A stretch of DNA of 10,427 bases from JAGOTP01 sp964443315 (GCA_964443315.1 CAYUCP010000027.1:1-10427); one strand, 5' to 3'; positions 1-7,049 are shown, numbered from the stretch's first letter. Made by a program: numbers and translations. The notes: generated by a model not told the origin, from the letters alone.

Positions 1-281
1 GGATCGGAAAAGGGCGTGGATACCGTCCAACGGAAGAGCGCTTGAAAGAAAAGCTTGAACTTGGAACCATCGCTGTGGATGCGCTGTATAGCCCAGTGGT
101 GAATGTGTCCTACAAGGTTGAAGCGACACGTGTGGGAGACAAGACCGACTACGACAAGCTTGTCTTGAAGATCGAAACGGACGGAAGTCTTGATCCAATT
201 GATGCCGTGAATCAAGGCGTTGGAATTCTCAATGATTATGTGAACGTTCTGAAGGATGTTTCCTACACGGAAGCCGCCTAA
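1..281 (+). CDS. rpoA: RNA polymerase subunit alpha, 3' part, ends after N-terminal domain
   Basis: The reading frame is open from base 3 and stops with TAA at 279-281; the start lies left of the window. The translated 92 residues match the end of the alpha N-terminal domain: a GRGY segment, a DALYSPV segment, then YKVEATRVG followed by TDYDKLVLKIETDGS, as in the dimerisation and assembly domain that nucleates beta/beta' binding. In most bacteria a linker and a roughly 80-residue C-terminal domain (UP-element DNA and activator contacts) follow. Here the chain ends 16 residues past the conserved DAVNQGVGIL helix, at NDYVNVLKDVSYTEAA, and rplQ starts 19 bases later, so there is no room for a C-terminal domain. 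The rpoA-rplQ order is the standard bacterial one. Confidence 0.93.
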   Translation, partial: IGKGRGYRPTEERLKEKLELGTIAVDALYSPVVNVSYKVEATRVGDKTDYDKLVLKIETDGSLDPIDAVNQGVGILNDYVNVLKDVSYTEAA

Positions 282-300
282 GACCTCCCCCTAACCTATT

Positions 301-654
301 ATGCGACATCGTCGAACAGGAAAAACTCTAGATCGCAAGGCCGGCCCCCGTCGCGCATTGTTGCGCAACTTGGCAACGTCCGTCTTGCTTCATGAGCACG
401 TCAATACCACCCTCGCGAAAGCGAAAGCCGTGCGTCCCATGGTTGAAAAAATCATCACACGCGGTCGTGTGAAGTCTCTTATGAATCGCCGTCAGCTTTT
501 GAAGGTCCTTATGACGGAGACCGCCGTAAACAAAGTTCTTGAAGAACTCGGTCCTCGTTACGCAACGCGTCCGGGAGGCTATACGCGTATTATTAAACTC
601 GGCGTCCGCAAAGGGGATGGTGCGGAGATGGCCCAGATTCAACTCGTCGTCTAG
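301..654 (+). CDS. rplQ: 50S ribosomal protein L17
   Basis: 117 residues, the usual size for bacterial L17, a large-subunit protein near the peptide exit tunnel. It opens with the signature MRHRRTGKTLDR, followed by RRALLRNLATSVLLHEHVNT, and has the late RPGGYTRIIKLGVRKGDGAEMA block typical of the family. ATG at 301 is chosen because the family begins exactly there. The 19 bases between the rpoA stop and this ATG contain no purine-rich Shine-Dalgarno; they are pyrimidine-rich. The gene is the second in the rpoA-rplQ-rplM-rpsI run and is presumably co-transcribed from a promoter outside the window. Confidence 0.98.
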   Translation: MRHRRTGKTLDRKAGPRRALLRNLATSVLLHEHVNTTLAKAKAVRPMVEKIITRGRVKSLMNRRQLLKVLMTETAVNKVLEELGPRYATRPGGYTRIIKLGVRKGDGAEMAQIQLVV

Positions 655-657
655 TCT

Positions 658-1044
658 ATGCCTGTTATTATCAAAAAAACCACAGCCGTAAAAAAGCTTA
701 CGCGTGAAGTTATCACGATTGATGCGACCGGACGTGTCGTCGGTCGTTTGGCATGCGAAATTGCCGAGCTTTTGATGGGAAAGAATAAGCCTGATTACAC
801 CCCTCACATCGATTCCGGGGCAACGATTCGTGTGACGAACGCAGATAAACTTGAATACACGGGAAAGAAGATGGAACAGAAAGTGTTGTTCCGCTCTTCA
901 AACCGCCCAAGCGGTATCAAGCGTTTGCCGGTTGCGAAACTTCAGGTTGAAAAGCCGGGAGAAATTCTTCGCCACGCGGTAAAGTACATGCTTCCAAAGA
1001 ACCGTACGCAAGCCGATCGGATGGCTCGTCTCATTATCGTCTAA
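658..1044 (+). CDS. rplM: 50S ribosomal protein L13, short C terminus
   Basis: 128 residues. It aligns with L13 from the VITIDATGRVVGRLACEIA block through GKNKPDYTPHIDSG, the NADKLEYTGKKM segment and the AVKYMLPKNR helix. Family members are usually about 140-145 residues and continue after that helix with a KVYAGPxHPHxAQ-like tail. Here the chain stops at RMARLIIV, so roughly the last 17 residues are missing. The TAA at 1042-1044 is followed directly by rpsI, so this is not a window-edge effect. The ATG lies 3 bases after the rplQ stop without a recognisable Shine-Dalgarno, which suits translational coupling. L13 is an early-assembling 50S protein and is normally paired with rpsI, as here. 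Confidence 0.96.
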   Translation: MPVIIKKTTAVKKLTREVITIDATGRVVGRLACEIAELLMGKNKPDYTPHIDSGATIRVTNADKLEYTGKKMEQKVLFRSSNRPSGIKRLPVAKLQVEKPGEILRHAVKYMLPKNRTQADRMARLIIV

Positions 1045-1050
1045 TCTTTT

Positions 1051-1548
1051 ATGGAAACCACAGAAGTAAAGCCAAAAGCGCCTCGCGCTCCTCGTGCCAA
1101 GAAAGTGGCCGTAAAAGAGCCTGTCGAGAAAGTAAAGGCGGAGATCATCGCTCCAACGGGTGAATACATCTACGCGCTCGGTCGTCGCAAGACCTCCGTC
1201 TCGAAGGTGCGCTTGTTTAAAAAGGGGAATGGCCAGATCACGGTAAACGGCCGTACCCTCGAAGATTATTTCGGTCCGCTCGAACTCCGCAACCTCATCA
1301 CAGGAACGCTTCAGGCCGTTGGCTTGGAAGGGGCTGTCGATGTATCCGCGGATGCGCAAGGTGGTGGTGTTCGCGGTCAGGCGGACGCGTTGCGTCTCGG
1401 TCTTTCTCGCGCCCTCATTGAGCTCAACCCGGTCTGGCGCAAGACGTTGAAAAAGATGGGAAATCTCACACGTGATCCACGTGCCAAAGAGCGTAAGAAG
1501 TTCGGTCTCAAGAAAGCGCGTCGCGCACCACAGTGGAGCAAGCGCTAA
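1051..1548 (+). CDS. rpsI: 30S ribosomal protein S9 with Lys/Pro/Ala-rich N-terminal extension
   Basis: 165 residues against about 130 for typical S9. The core starts near residue 39 (YIYALGRRKTSVSKVRLF) and continues with GNGQITVNGRTLEDYF, a GGGVRGQADALRLGLSRAL segment and the basic tail RKKFGLKKARRAPQWSKR. That tail ends in the universal SKR, which reaches the P-site tRNA anticodon stem-loop. The first 35-38 residues (METTEVKPKAPRAPRAKKVA and on) are low-complexity basic sequence outside the family core; their role is unknown. The start is the only ATG before the core and sits 6 bases after the rplM stop, with a T-rich spacer and no Shine-Dalgarno. It is the last gene of the operon, followed by a terminator 15 bases downstream. 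Confidence 0.97.
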   Translation: METTEVKPKAPRAPRAKKVAVKEPVEKVKAEIIAPTGEYIYALGRRKTSVSKVRLFKKGNGQITVNGRTLEDYFGPLELRNLITGTLQAVGLEGAVDVSADAQGGGVRGQADALRLGLSRALIELNPVWRKTLKKMGNLTRDPRAKERKKFGLKKARRAPQWSKR

Positions 1549-1562
1549 ACGAGCAGATATAC

Positions 1563-1596
1563 AAAAAAACACCCACGCATTGTGGGTGTTTTTTTT
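1563..1596 (+). terminator. Rho-independent terminator of the ribosomal operon
   Basis: Perfect 9-bp stem AACACCCAC (1568-1576) with GTGGGTGTT (1582-1590), loop GCATT, followed by a run of eight T to 1596. The A run at 1563-1569 makes the element nearly symmetrical, so it could also work on the minus strand, but no minus-strand gene ends here. Confidence 0.93.
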
Positions 1597-1609
1597 GTGT
1601 CTTATAGGG

Positions 1610-1624
1610 TATACTATGGGCGCT
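1610..1624 (+). promoter_or_regulatory. Promoter -10 box placing the start codon at about +1
   Basis: TATACT at 1610-1615 matches 5 of 6 bases of the TATAAT consensus. The ATG of the signal-peptide protein at 1625 comes 9 bases after it, about where transcription should begin, implying a leaderless or almost leaderless mRNA. A -35 at 17-bp spacing (1587-1592) would be the T-rich end of the preceding terminator and is a poor match. The promoter is inferred from motif and position only. Confidence 0.6.
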
Positions 1625-4600
1625 ATGCATAAATACCTTCTTCTCGCCCTTCTTTTTGTGTTCGGAATAGCCTTTACGGGCACGGCACATGCAGCAACGT
1701 TAACAGTCTGTGATGACGGATGTGATCACTCCACGATCAATGCGGCCTTCGCTGCTGCAAATGAAGGGGACGTGATTGATGTTCAGGGAGGAGGATCCGG
1801 ATATGATGCGAGTGGAGAAGATTTTGGTGTGTCCGGAATCACGTTTCCGCATGCGTCTATAACGCTCCAGTGTACAGGGGGTGCGAGCATTGGTCAGTCG
1901 GATCCTGCCGGTGTGAATACGCTCTTTCTATCAACGACCTCCACGATCACCGGATGTTTGTTTGAGAACATTAACCTCTCAACGCCAGAGTCTGTTTATA
2001 CGTCTGGAATTAGAATTGTAAATAATAGCTTCACTCAAGGGGCGACGGGTACCATCGATTTCTTGGATGGACATGTTGCGTATGCGGAGATTTCCGGAAA
2101 TGCAAATATTCGTTGGTTGCGATCTACAGCATCAAGTACCAACATGCTGATTAGCGGCAATACGTTTTATGGAGATAAGCCGATCGACGAAGCGGATACG
2201 CGTGGGACGATTCTCGGGTTGGTGGGTACCTCCACAATGCCAATCATTCAGAATAATACGTTTTTGATGGGGTATGACGCATCGGAGAAAGTGGCGCATA
2301 ACTCCTCTTTTCTGTATGTCTATGCAGATGGGATGACGTTCACGACAAACACGGTTCGAGTTACTTCGCTTGCCTCTCCCGCTAATTTAAAGATGACACT
2401 CGATATTCGTACCGTTGGGGGGGTATTCTCTCTATCTGGAAATACGCTTACTTCGCCCTTGGACAGTGGATCGTGTCAGACGGTTAACATTCAGCCGGCT
2501 CTAGGGCTTAGCATGACACCCTCATTCACATTTACGAATAACACATTACGAACCCGGTGCGGTGGAACGGGAGATATTGTCAAGGTTCATAGCGCGGGAA
2601 AAGGGGCCGAGACCATGACAGCAACGCTCTTGTTTACGCGTAATCTCTTTTTCGGGGACGATTCTAGTGGATCGGTTTTGACGCTCAACGATCTGTCAGC
2701 GCCTTCTTCGGCTGATTTGACCTTCGTGAAGAATGGACGCTATGGGGTGCAACAAGCGATGGAGGGTGTGGGTAACACGGTGATATCCGATACCTGGAAA
2801 ACGAATAACCCCCTTCTGAGAGGTGCTGATGTAGACTCGACGAACGATAGTCAGGTGGTTCCATTTAGTGATTATCTTGATATCGATGGAACAACCGATG
2901 ACATAGGGGCTTGGCTGGGCACTCGTCGCTCGACGATTTACTTGGATGATGATGGAACGGTGGATTATGCTACGATCGATGTGAATCCGGGTGATCTTAG
3001 TAAAACGCTTCAAGATGGTTTACGGAGCGGCGATACGATACAGATGGCAGCGGGAACGTACGACTCAATCTTTATCAGTTCCGAGAGAGCGACCACAACC
3101 GTTTCTCTTATTGGTGCAGGTCCCAGTACAATCATTGACCCCTCGGGCTCTTCTGAGGCCTTGTATATTAGTGGAATAACAAATGCCACGGTTTCGGATC
3201 TTACGATACAGGGGGCGGATGGCGTATTGGAAACCGTGACATTAAGACATATGCTGTTCTCGTACGGAGGAAATGATTATGACGATGGGATGAGTTCTGC
3301 GAATGCCGGAGGATCTCCTTTTCCGCCAGAGTGGGGTATCCCGGCTCCGATGCTAATCATCCAAAATGATTGTAGCTGGATATATGGCACTTCTTGGGAT
3401 GCAAGTCTTGCGGGTGTCCTGGGTACACCGCCCTTGAACGTGCATATCGTTCTTGGAACGACGAATGGTGGAACAGAATATGGAACGTTCGTTGTTCCGA
3501 AACAGGCCTTCGCTGACCAAGCCGCGTTCGCTACTGGCTGTCCCGCTATCAGCGTGGATGCCTTTATAGAAGATGCGTTTGTGTATAATCCAGCGACAGG
3601 TGATTACGCCTATGATGAGAGTGCTATTACATCAGCTGGCGCAACATTAATGGCTGGATTGGCCTCAGCACCGGATCTCGATCGTCAATTATCTTACTAC
3701 GCAGGGCTTTCTTTGGCCGCGAGCGTGACATCCTCAACGTTTTCTAATCTGGTTATTAGCGGTAATGGATACGGTGTTTATTTTGCGGCGGATGCTGGTG
3801 GCGGCGGCGGAGGTGGTGGGGGCGCTCCATCCATTGCTCACGGTAATGTTATTCGTAATAGCGTCTTCACCGAAAACTTGCAGTACGATGTAAAAACAGA
3901 CTCAAGCGGGCAGAATATTCTGGATAACACCTCGTTTACACGAACGTCCGCGAACGTGACGGATGTAGCCGGAAGTCTTCTCGTGAAGTATGACGCGCGT
4001 GTACGAACCCTTCGCGGTTCGGATAGTTCAACGGCGGTTGACGGCGTTGCGATTACATTTACGGATGATGCGGAGGCGGAAACATCCGGTGGCTCTACGA
4101 GCTCGGGTTATACCGGATACGTCTCTCTTCCCGCGCATACCATCACAAGTGTTGCAAATACGCTGACAACGGGAGGATATAACACCTACACCATTTCTTC
4201 GGCGGCGCTTTCGGGATTCCTCGCATCTTCTACGTCGGCGACGTTGAGCGAGAGAAATCAGACGATTGCGTTATATCTTCCATCGGATACGGTTGCCGCC
4301 GGAGCTCCTACGGTCACGGCGCTTTCCGGAACGACGGCGTCTATCACGATTGCTACAAATGGAAACGGAATCAGTTCTGAGTATGCCGTCTATAATTCGA
4401 CCGCTTCAACCTATGTTGCGGCCGATGGAACCTCTTCCGGATCTCCCGTATGGCGATCGGCTGCTGCCTGGAACGCGACCACGATCAGTGGATTAACCTG
4501 TGCAACCGCCTATAACTTTGAAACGATTGCGCGCAGCGCCGTTGGAGAGCTGACCGCGACTTCAACAGCCGGAACCGTGACGACCTCAGCCTGTCCCGTT

Positions 4601-5269
4601 GTTTCGAGCGGTGGCGGCGGTGGCGGCGGAGGAGGGGGTGGCGGTAGCAGTGGAGGCGGCGGTGCGATTGGCGGTGGCGGCGGCGGAGGTTCAATCGTGA
4701 ACTTCTTCAACGCGCCTACTATTACTCCTCCTCCAGTTTCCCCTGTAGTCCCAGTTCTTCCCCCAGCTCCACCCGTTTCTCCGGTAGCGGAAGTCCCTCT
4801 CACTGAGGTGGCGCAGCCGGTTGTAGCTCCTCCTGTGGTTCCGGCTGTGACGGTGGATGCATTTATCGAGAGTGGATCAAGCGCAGCGAGCCGTGCGCTT
4901 GGAAGCGGAGAGCGCGGGGCGGTTGTGCGTGACGCAGTCGAGACGATGGGTCGTGAGGCGGGTGCGATTCCGGTGGATGATCTTGAGCGCATCGCAAATG
5001 GAGAAATTCCTCGAACGCGTAATCTCTCTTACGAGCAGTCGATGGTTCCTCGTGCGTTGGCGACGTTCCGAACGATCTTTGGACGAACGCCAAACTTCCA
5101 GAATCCGATTGATAATCTTGCTTGGAATACGATGATGTACCGCATTCGATTCCCACGAAACTTAACGGAAGAGCGGCAAGGAATCGTTGAATTCCGTAGG
5201 CTATTCCGCATCGTCCCACAGTCGCCGTTTCAGTGGTCTGTGGTACGCGTCCTCGGATACGTTCGATAA
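1625..5269 (+). CDS. Secreted multidomain beta-helix / FN3-like surface protein
   Basis: 1214 residues. The frame is open from 1472 within rpsI, but ATG 1625 is chosen because it gives a clean signal peptide: HK, then a Leu/Phe-rich core, and AHA before the predicted cleavage after residue 23. Residues about 24-480 and 485-820 look like two right-handed parallel beta-helix (pectin-lyase-like) modules. Each opens with a CDDGCDHSTINAAF- or DYATIDVNPGD-type segment and then shows short GNTF/NNTF/NNSF turns. A Gly9 linker lies at 725-733. An FN3-like domain spans about 893-994. Gly-rich (996-1022) and Pro/Val-rich (about 1030-1080) linkers lead to a C-terminal domain with two copies of an F-x3-F...P...W unit (1144-1174, 1186-1214). 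No catalytic residues, LPXTG motif or C-terminal membrane segment are seen. It probably serves in attachment or as a surface structure; function is not assignable. Bases 4041-4364 recur inverted downstream. Confidence 0.9.
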   Translation: MHKYLLLALLFVFGIAFTGTAHAATLTVCDDGCDHSTINAAFAAANEGDVIDVQGGGSGYDASGEDFGVSGITFPHASITLQCTGGASIGQSDPAGVNTLFLSTTSTITGCLFENINLSTPESVYTSGIRIVNNSFTQGATGTIDFLDGHVAYAEISGNANIRWLRSTASSTNMLISGNTFYGDKPIDEADTRGTILGLVGTSTMPIIQNNTFLMGYDASEKVAHNSSFLYVYADGMTFTTNTVRVTSLASPANLKMTLDIRTVGGVFSLSGNTLTSPLDSGSCQTVNIQPALGLSMTPSFTFTNNTLRTRCGGTGDIVKVHSAGKGAETMTATLLFTRNLFFGDDSSGSVLTLNDLSAPSSADLTFVKNGRYGVQQAMEGVGNTVISDTWKTNNPLLRGADVDSTNDSQVVPFSDYLDIDGTTDDIGAWLGTRRSTIYLDDDGTVDYATIDVNPGDLSKTLQDGLRSGDTIQMAAGTYDSIFISSERATTTVSLIGAGPSTIIDPSGSSEALYISGITNATVSDLTIQGADGVLETVTLRHMLFSYGGNDYDDGMSSANAGGSPFPPEWGIPAPMLIIQNDCSWIYGTSWDASLAGVLGTPPLNVHIVLGTTNGGTEYGTFVVPKQAFADQAAFATGCPAISVDAFIEDAFVYNPATGDYAYDESAITSAGATLMAGLASAPDLDRQLSYYAGLSLAASVTSSTFSNLVISGNGYGVYFAADAGGGGGGGGGAPSIAHGNVIRNSVFTENLQYDVKTDSSGQNILDNTSFTRTSANVTDVAGSLLVKYDARVRTLRGSDSSTAVDGVAITFTDDAEAETSGGSTSSGYTGYVSLPAHTITSVANTLTTGGYNTYTISSAALSGFLASSTSATLSERNQTIALYLPSDTVAAGAPTVTALSGTTASITIATNGNGISSEYAVYNSTASTYVAADGTSSGSPVWRSAAAWNATTISGLTCATAYNFETIARSAVGELTATSTAGTVTTSACPVVSSGGGGGGGGGGGGSSGGGGAIGGGGGGGSIVNFFNAPTITPPPVSPVVPVLPPAPPVSPVAEVPLTEVAQPVVAPPVVPAVTVDAFIESGSSAASRALGSGERGAVVRDAVETMGREAGAIPVDDLERIANGEIPRTRNLSYEQSMVPRALATFRTIFGRTPNFQNPIDNLAWNTMMYRIRFPRNLTEERQGIVEFRRLFRIVPQSPFQWSVVRVLGYVR
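4041..4364 (+). repeat. Inverted repeat, copy A, inside the surface-protein gene
   Basis: These 324 bases recur as the reverse complement at 5337-5660. I count 15 mismatches and no gaps (95.4% identity). The copied segment encodes about residues 806-913: the region just before the FN3-like domain and that domain's first strands. Confidence 0.97.
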
Positions 5270-5284
5270 TCGGTAGAAGGTGTT

Positions 5285-5320
5285 TACACAAAACGTGGTC
5301 TTTTGACCACGTTTTGTGTA
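5285..5320 (+). terminator. Perfect 16-bp hairpin, probable bidirectional terminator
   Basis: TACACAAAACGTGGTC (5285-5300), loop TTTT, and its exact complement at 5305-5320. The stem includes A4 and T4 runs on either side of a GC-rich core, so each strand reads stem then U-rich tail. It lies 15 bases after the surface-protein stop (plus strand) and overlaps the end of the minus-strand fragment ORF. The T run is short, so efficiency is uncertain. Confidence 0.72.
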
Positions 5321-5336
5321 GGAACGAAAAGGGAGC

Positions 5337-5660
5337 TTCCATTTGTAGCAATCGTGATAGACGCCGTCGTTCCTGAAAGCGCCGTCACCGTAGGAGCTCC
5401 GGCAGCAACCGTATCCGATGGAAGATATAACGCAATCGTCTGATTTCTCTCACTCAACGTTGCGGACGTAGAAGATGCCAGGAATCCGGAGAGCGCCGCC
5501 GAAGAAATGATGTAGGCGTTATATCCCCCCGTTGTGAGCGTATTCGCAACACTTGTGATGGTATGCGCGGGAAGAGAGACGTATCCGGTATAACCCGAGC
5601 TCGTAGAGCCACCAGATGTTTCCGCCTCCGCATCATCCGTAAATGTAATCGCAACGCCGT
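5337..5660 (-). repeat. Inverted repeat, copy B of 4041-4364
   Basis: Reverse complement of 4041-4364 with 15 substitutions. Seven of them cluster in the 60 bases matching 4181-4240. Homology stops abruptly at both ends: at 5660/5661 against the sequence holding the new start codon, and at 5336/5337 shortly before the hairpin. Confidence 0.97.
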
Positions 5661-5670
5661 TGTGTGGAGT

Positions 5671-5751
5671 CCAGTCCATTCTGGAACTCCTTCAAATCCT
5701 TTTGGGCAATACAAAACACAACAGAGCTTGAAGGAGTGCCAGAATCACTGG
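5671..5751. repeat. 24-bp imperfect inverted repeat around the end of hisS
   Basis: The left arm 5671-5695 (CCAGTCCATTCTGG, then ACTCCTTCAA) pairs with the right arm 5728-5751 (TTGAAGGAG, then CCAGAATCACTGG); only two or three positions are unpaired. The 32-base centre (5696-5727) has no visible coding content. The right arm contains the hisS stop codon, and the left arm supplies the ribosome binding site and start codon of the fragment ORF. It may be a small palindromic or MITE-like element or a transposon-end remnant. It lacks a T tract, so it is not an ordinary terminator. Confidence 0.75.
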
Positions 5752-7049
5752 ATAAGTAAGGTATATTTAGTGCTTGTCAGCCGTTTGCAGTAATCGGCGA
5801 GGTTGTCTATCGCGATAACTTCCTGTGAACCGGTTTTAAGATTGCGAACGATCACGTTATTAGCGTTGAGTTCTTCTGAAGCGAGGAGAATAACGGTCTC
5901 GATGTTCTTCTTTTGAGCTAGCTTCAACTGTGGGGAAAATCCATATGGTGGGAAACTCGTTGCAGTAATGATCCCGTTCGCCCGTAAGAGCGTTGCGATT
6001 TCTGATTGTTCTTGAGCCTCCACATCTGAAAAGGGGATGAGTATGACAGCTTTATCCTCTGTGTTCTCCAGCGTTTTATTTTGAGTAAGCAATAGTTCTT
6101 CCAAAGAGACATCGCTTACCCCAAATCCAATCGCTGAGACCGACGATCCGCCCAGCGCTTCAACCAGTCCGTCGTATCGGCCACCGCCAAAGATCGCCCG
6201 TCGGAATTCGCCGGATGTTTCATAGACCTCGAAGACGATACCCGTGTAATAAACGAAGCCACGGATGATACTTGCATCGACTTTGACATTATCCTGCCAT
6301 CCAAGTTTTGCGAGCTGCTTTTGGGTCTCGCATAGGCGAGCTGCTTCTTCATCCATACGTAATGCTTCCGGTAACAAGTTGAGTTTCTGAATCAACGCAT
6401 CAGCAGATTCGATTGAGCTAAGTTCAACAAGACGACTACGAAATACTTCTGGTTCAAGCTTACCTTTCTCATCTAACAACGAGAGAGTATTCGCCTGATT
6501 CTCTTGAGTGATTCCAGCGTCTGCTAACCATCCCTCTAACAAACGGCGATCATTGATCCGTACCTCGATTTTGGACATATCGATTCCAAGGTCACGAATC
6601 ATTGAAAGAGCGAGATCAATAACCTCAACATCCGCTTCGATACTGTCCGATCCAATAAGATCAACGTTTGCTTGCAAGAAGTTCCGAAGACGACCTTTCT
6701 GGGGTCGTTCATAGCGCCAACATTCTGGAAAGGAATACCAGCGAAGAACGGATGGGAGTTCACGTTGTTTTGCGGCGATCATCCGTGCAATCGACGGAGT
6801 CATTTCGGGTCGTACGACGATTCGATCACCGCCACGATCTTCAAAGACGTAGGACTGTCGTTCTATGATTTCAGGACTTGATTTGGCCGCGTAAAGATCA
6901 AATGATTCAAGCAGCGGAGCGTCGTACTCATCGTATCCGTAGAGTTCGATGGTTTTGCGAAGGCTATTCAACAAAGAGCGTCGCTTTCGCATGTCTTCTG
7001 GATAAAAGTCACGCGTGCCCCTCAGGGCGGAGATAAGAGTGTTTTTCAT
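5745..7049 (-). CDS. hisS: Histidyl-tRNA synthetase
   Basis: 434 residues, normal for HisRS, a cytoplasmic class II enzyme that charges tRNA-His. The N terminus reads SALRGTRDFYPEDM. RPEMT (80-84) is followed by motif 2, RYERPQKGRLRNFLQ (112-126), which holds the ATP and histidine contacts. The His-specific loop is RGFVYYTGIVFE (263-274), and motif 3 includes FGGGRYDGLVEALGG (287-301) and GFGVS. An HGTP-type anticodon-binding domain occupies about 337-425 and contains VRNLKTGSQEV. The His-specific loop reads RGFVYY where the textbook form is RGLDYY, so Asp is replaced by Val. ATG 7049 fits the family start; no Shine-Dalgarno precedes it. The stop falls inside the inverted repeat at 5728-5751. 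The TrpR-like gene lies 92 bases upstream in the same direction, so partial co-transcription is plausible. Confidence 0.97.
   Translation of the reverse strand: MKNTLISALRGTRDFYPEDMRKRRSLLNSLRKTIELYGYDEYDAPLLESFDLYAAKSSPEIIERQSYVFEDRGGDRIVVRPEMTPSIARMIAAKQRELPSVLRWYSFPECWRYERPQKGRLRNFLQANVDLIGSDSIEADVEVIDLALSMIRDLGIDMSKIEVRINDRRLLEGWLADAGITQENQANTLSLLDEKGKLEPEVFRSRLVELSSIESADALIQKLNLLPEALRMDEEAARLCETQKQLAKLGWQDNVKVDASIIRGFVYYTGIVFEVYETSGEFRRAIFGGGRYDGLVEALGGSSVSAIGFGVSDVSLEELLLTQNKTLENTEDKAVILIPFSDVEAQEQSEIATLLRANGIITATSFPPYGFSPQLKLAQKKNIETVILLASEELNANNVIVRNLKTGSQEVIAIDNLADYCKRLTSTKYTLLIQ

Larger units (their letters stand above)
5284..5679 (-). pseudogene. Inverted fragment copy of the surface-protein gene, open frame of 131 residues
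   Basis: The frame begins ATG (5679) with a seven-residue lead, MDWTPHN. It then carries 108 codons copied from the neighbouring surface protein (GVAITFTDDAEAETSGG onward through ITIATNG) and ends SSLFVPTQNVVKRPRFV, a tail produced by reading through the 5285-5320 hairpin. It has no signal peptide and no C-terminal domain. An AAGGAG motif (5687-5692) sits 7 bases before the ATG, so translation is possible, and the frame lies 65 bases downstream of hisS in the same direction. Of the 15 differences from the parental copy, 13 are synonymous; the other two are Thr to Ala and Thr to Ile. I read it as a relic of a paralogous gene joined to unrelated ends. A functional small protein or antisense source is possible but unproven. 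Confidence 0.7.

Noticed and set aside
1472..1624. Longer start for the surface protein inside rpsI
   Set aside because: It would bury the signal peptide behind 51 residues, overlap the S9 end and translate through the terminator.
898..1683. Minus-strand ORF of 261 codons opposite rplM/rpsI
   Set aside because: Shadow of conserved ribosomal protein genes on the other strand; no start signal or recognisable product.
4510..4992. Minus-strand Pro-rich ORF of 160 codons
   Set aside because: Its poly-Pro is simply the reverse reading of the Gly codon tracts of the surface-protein gene.
4041..5660. Diversity-generating retroelement (template and variable repeat)
   Set aside because: The differences between the copies are not concentrated at adenines, they are mostly synonymous third positions, the copies are inverted and 324 bases long, and no reverse transcriptase is present.
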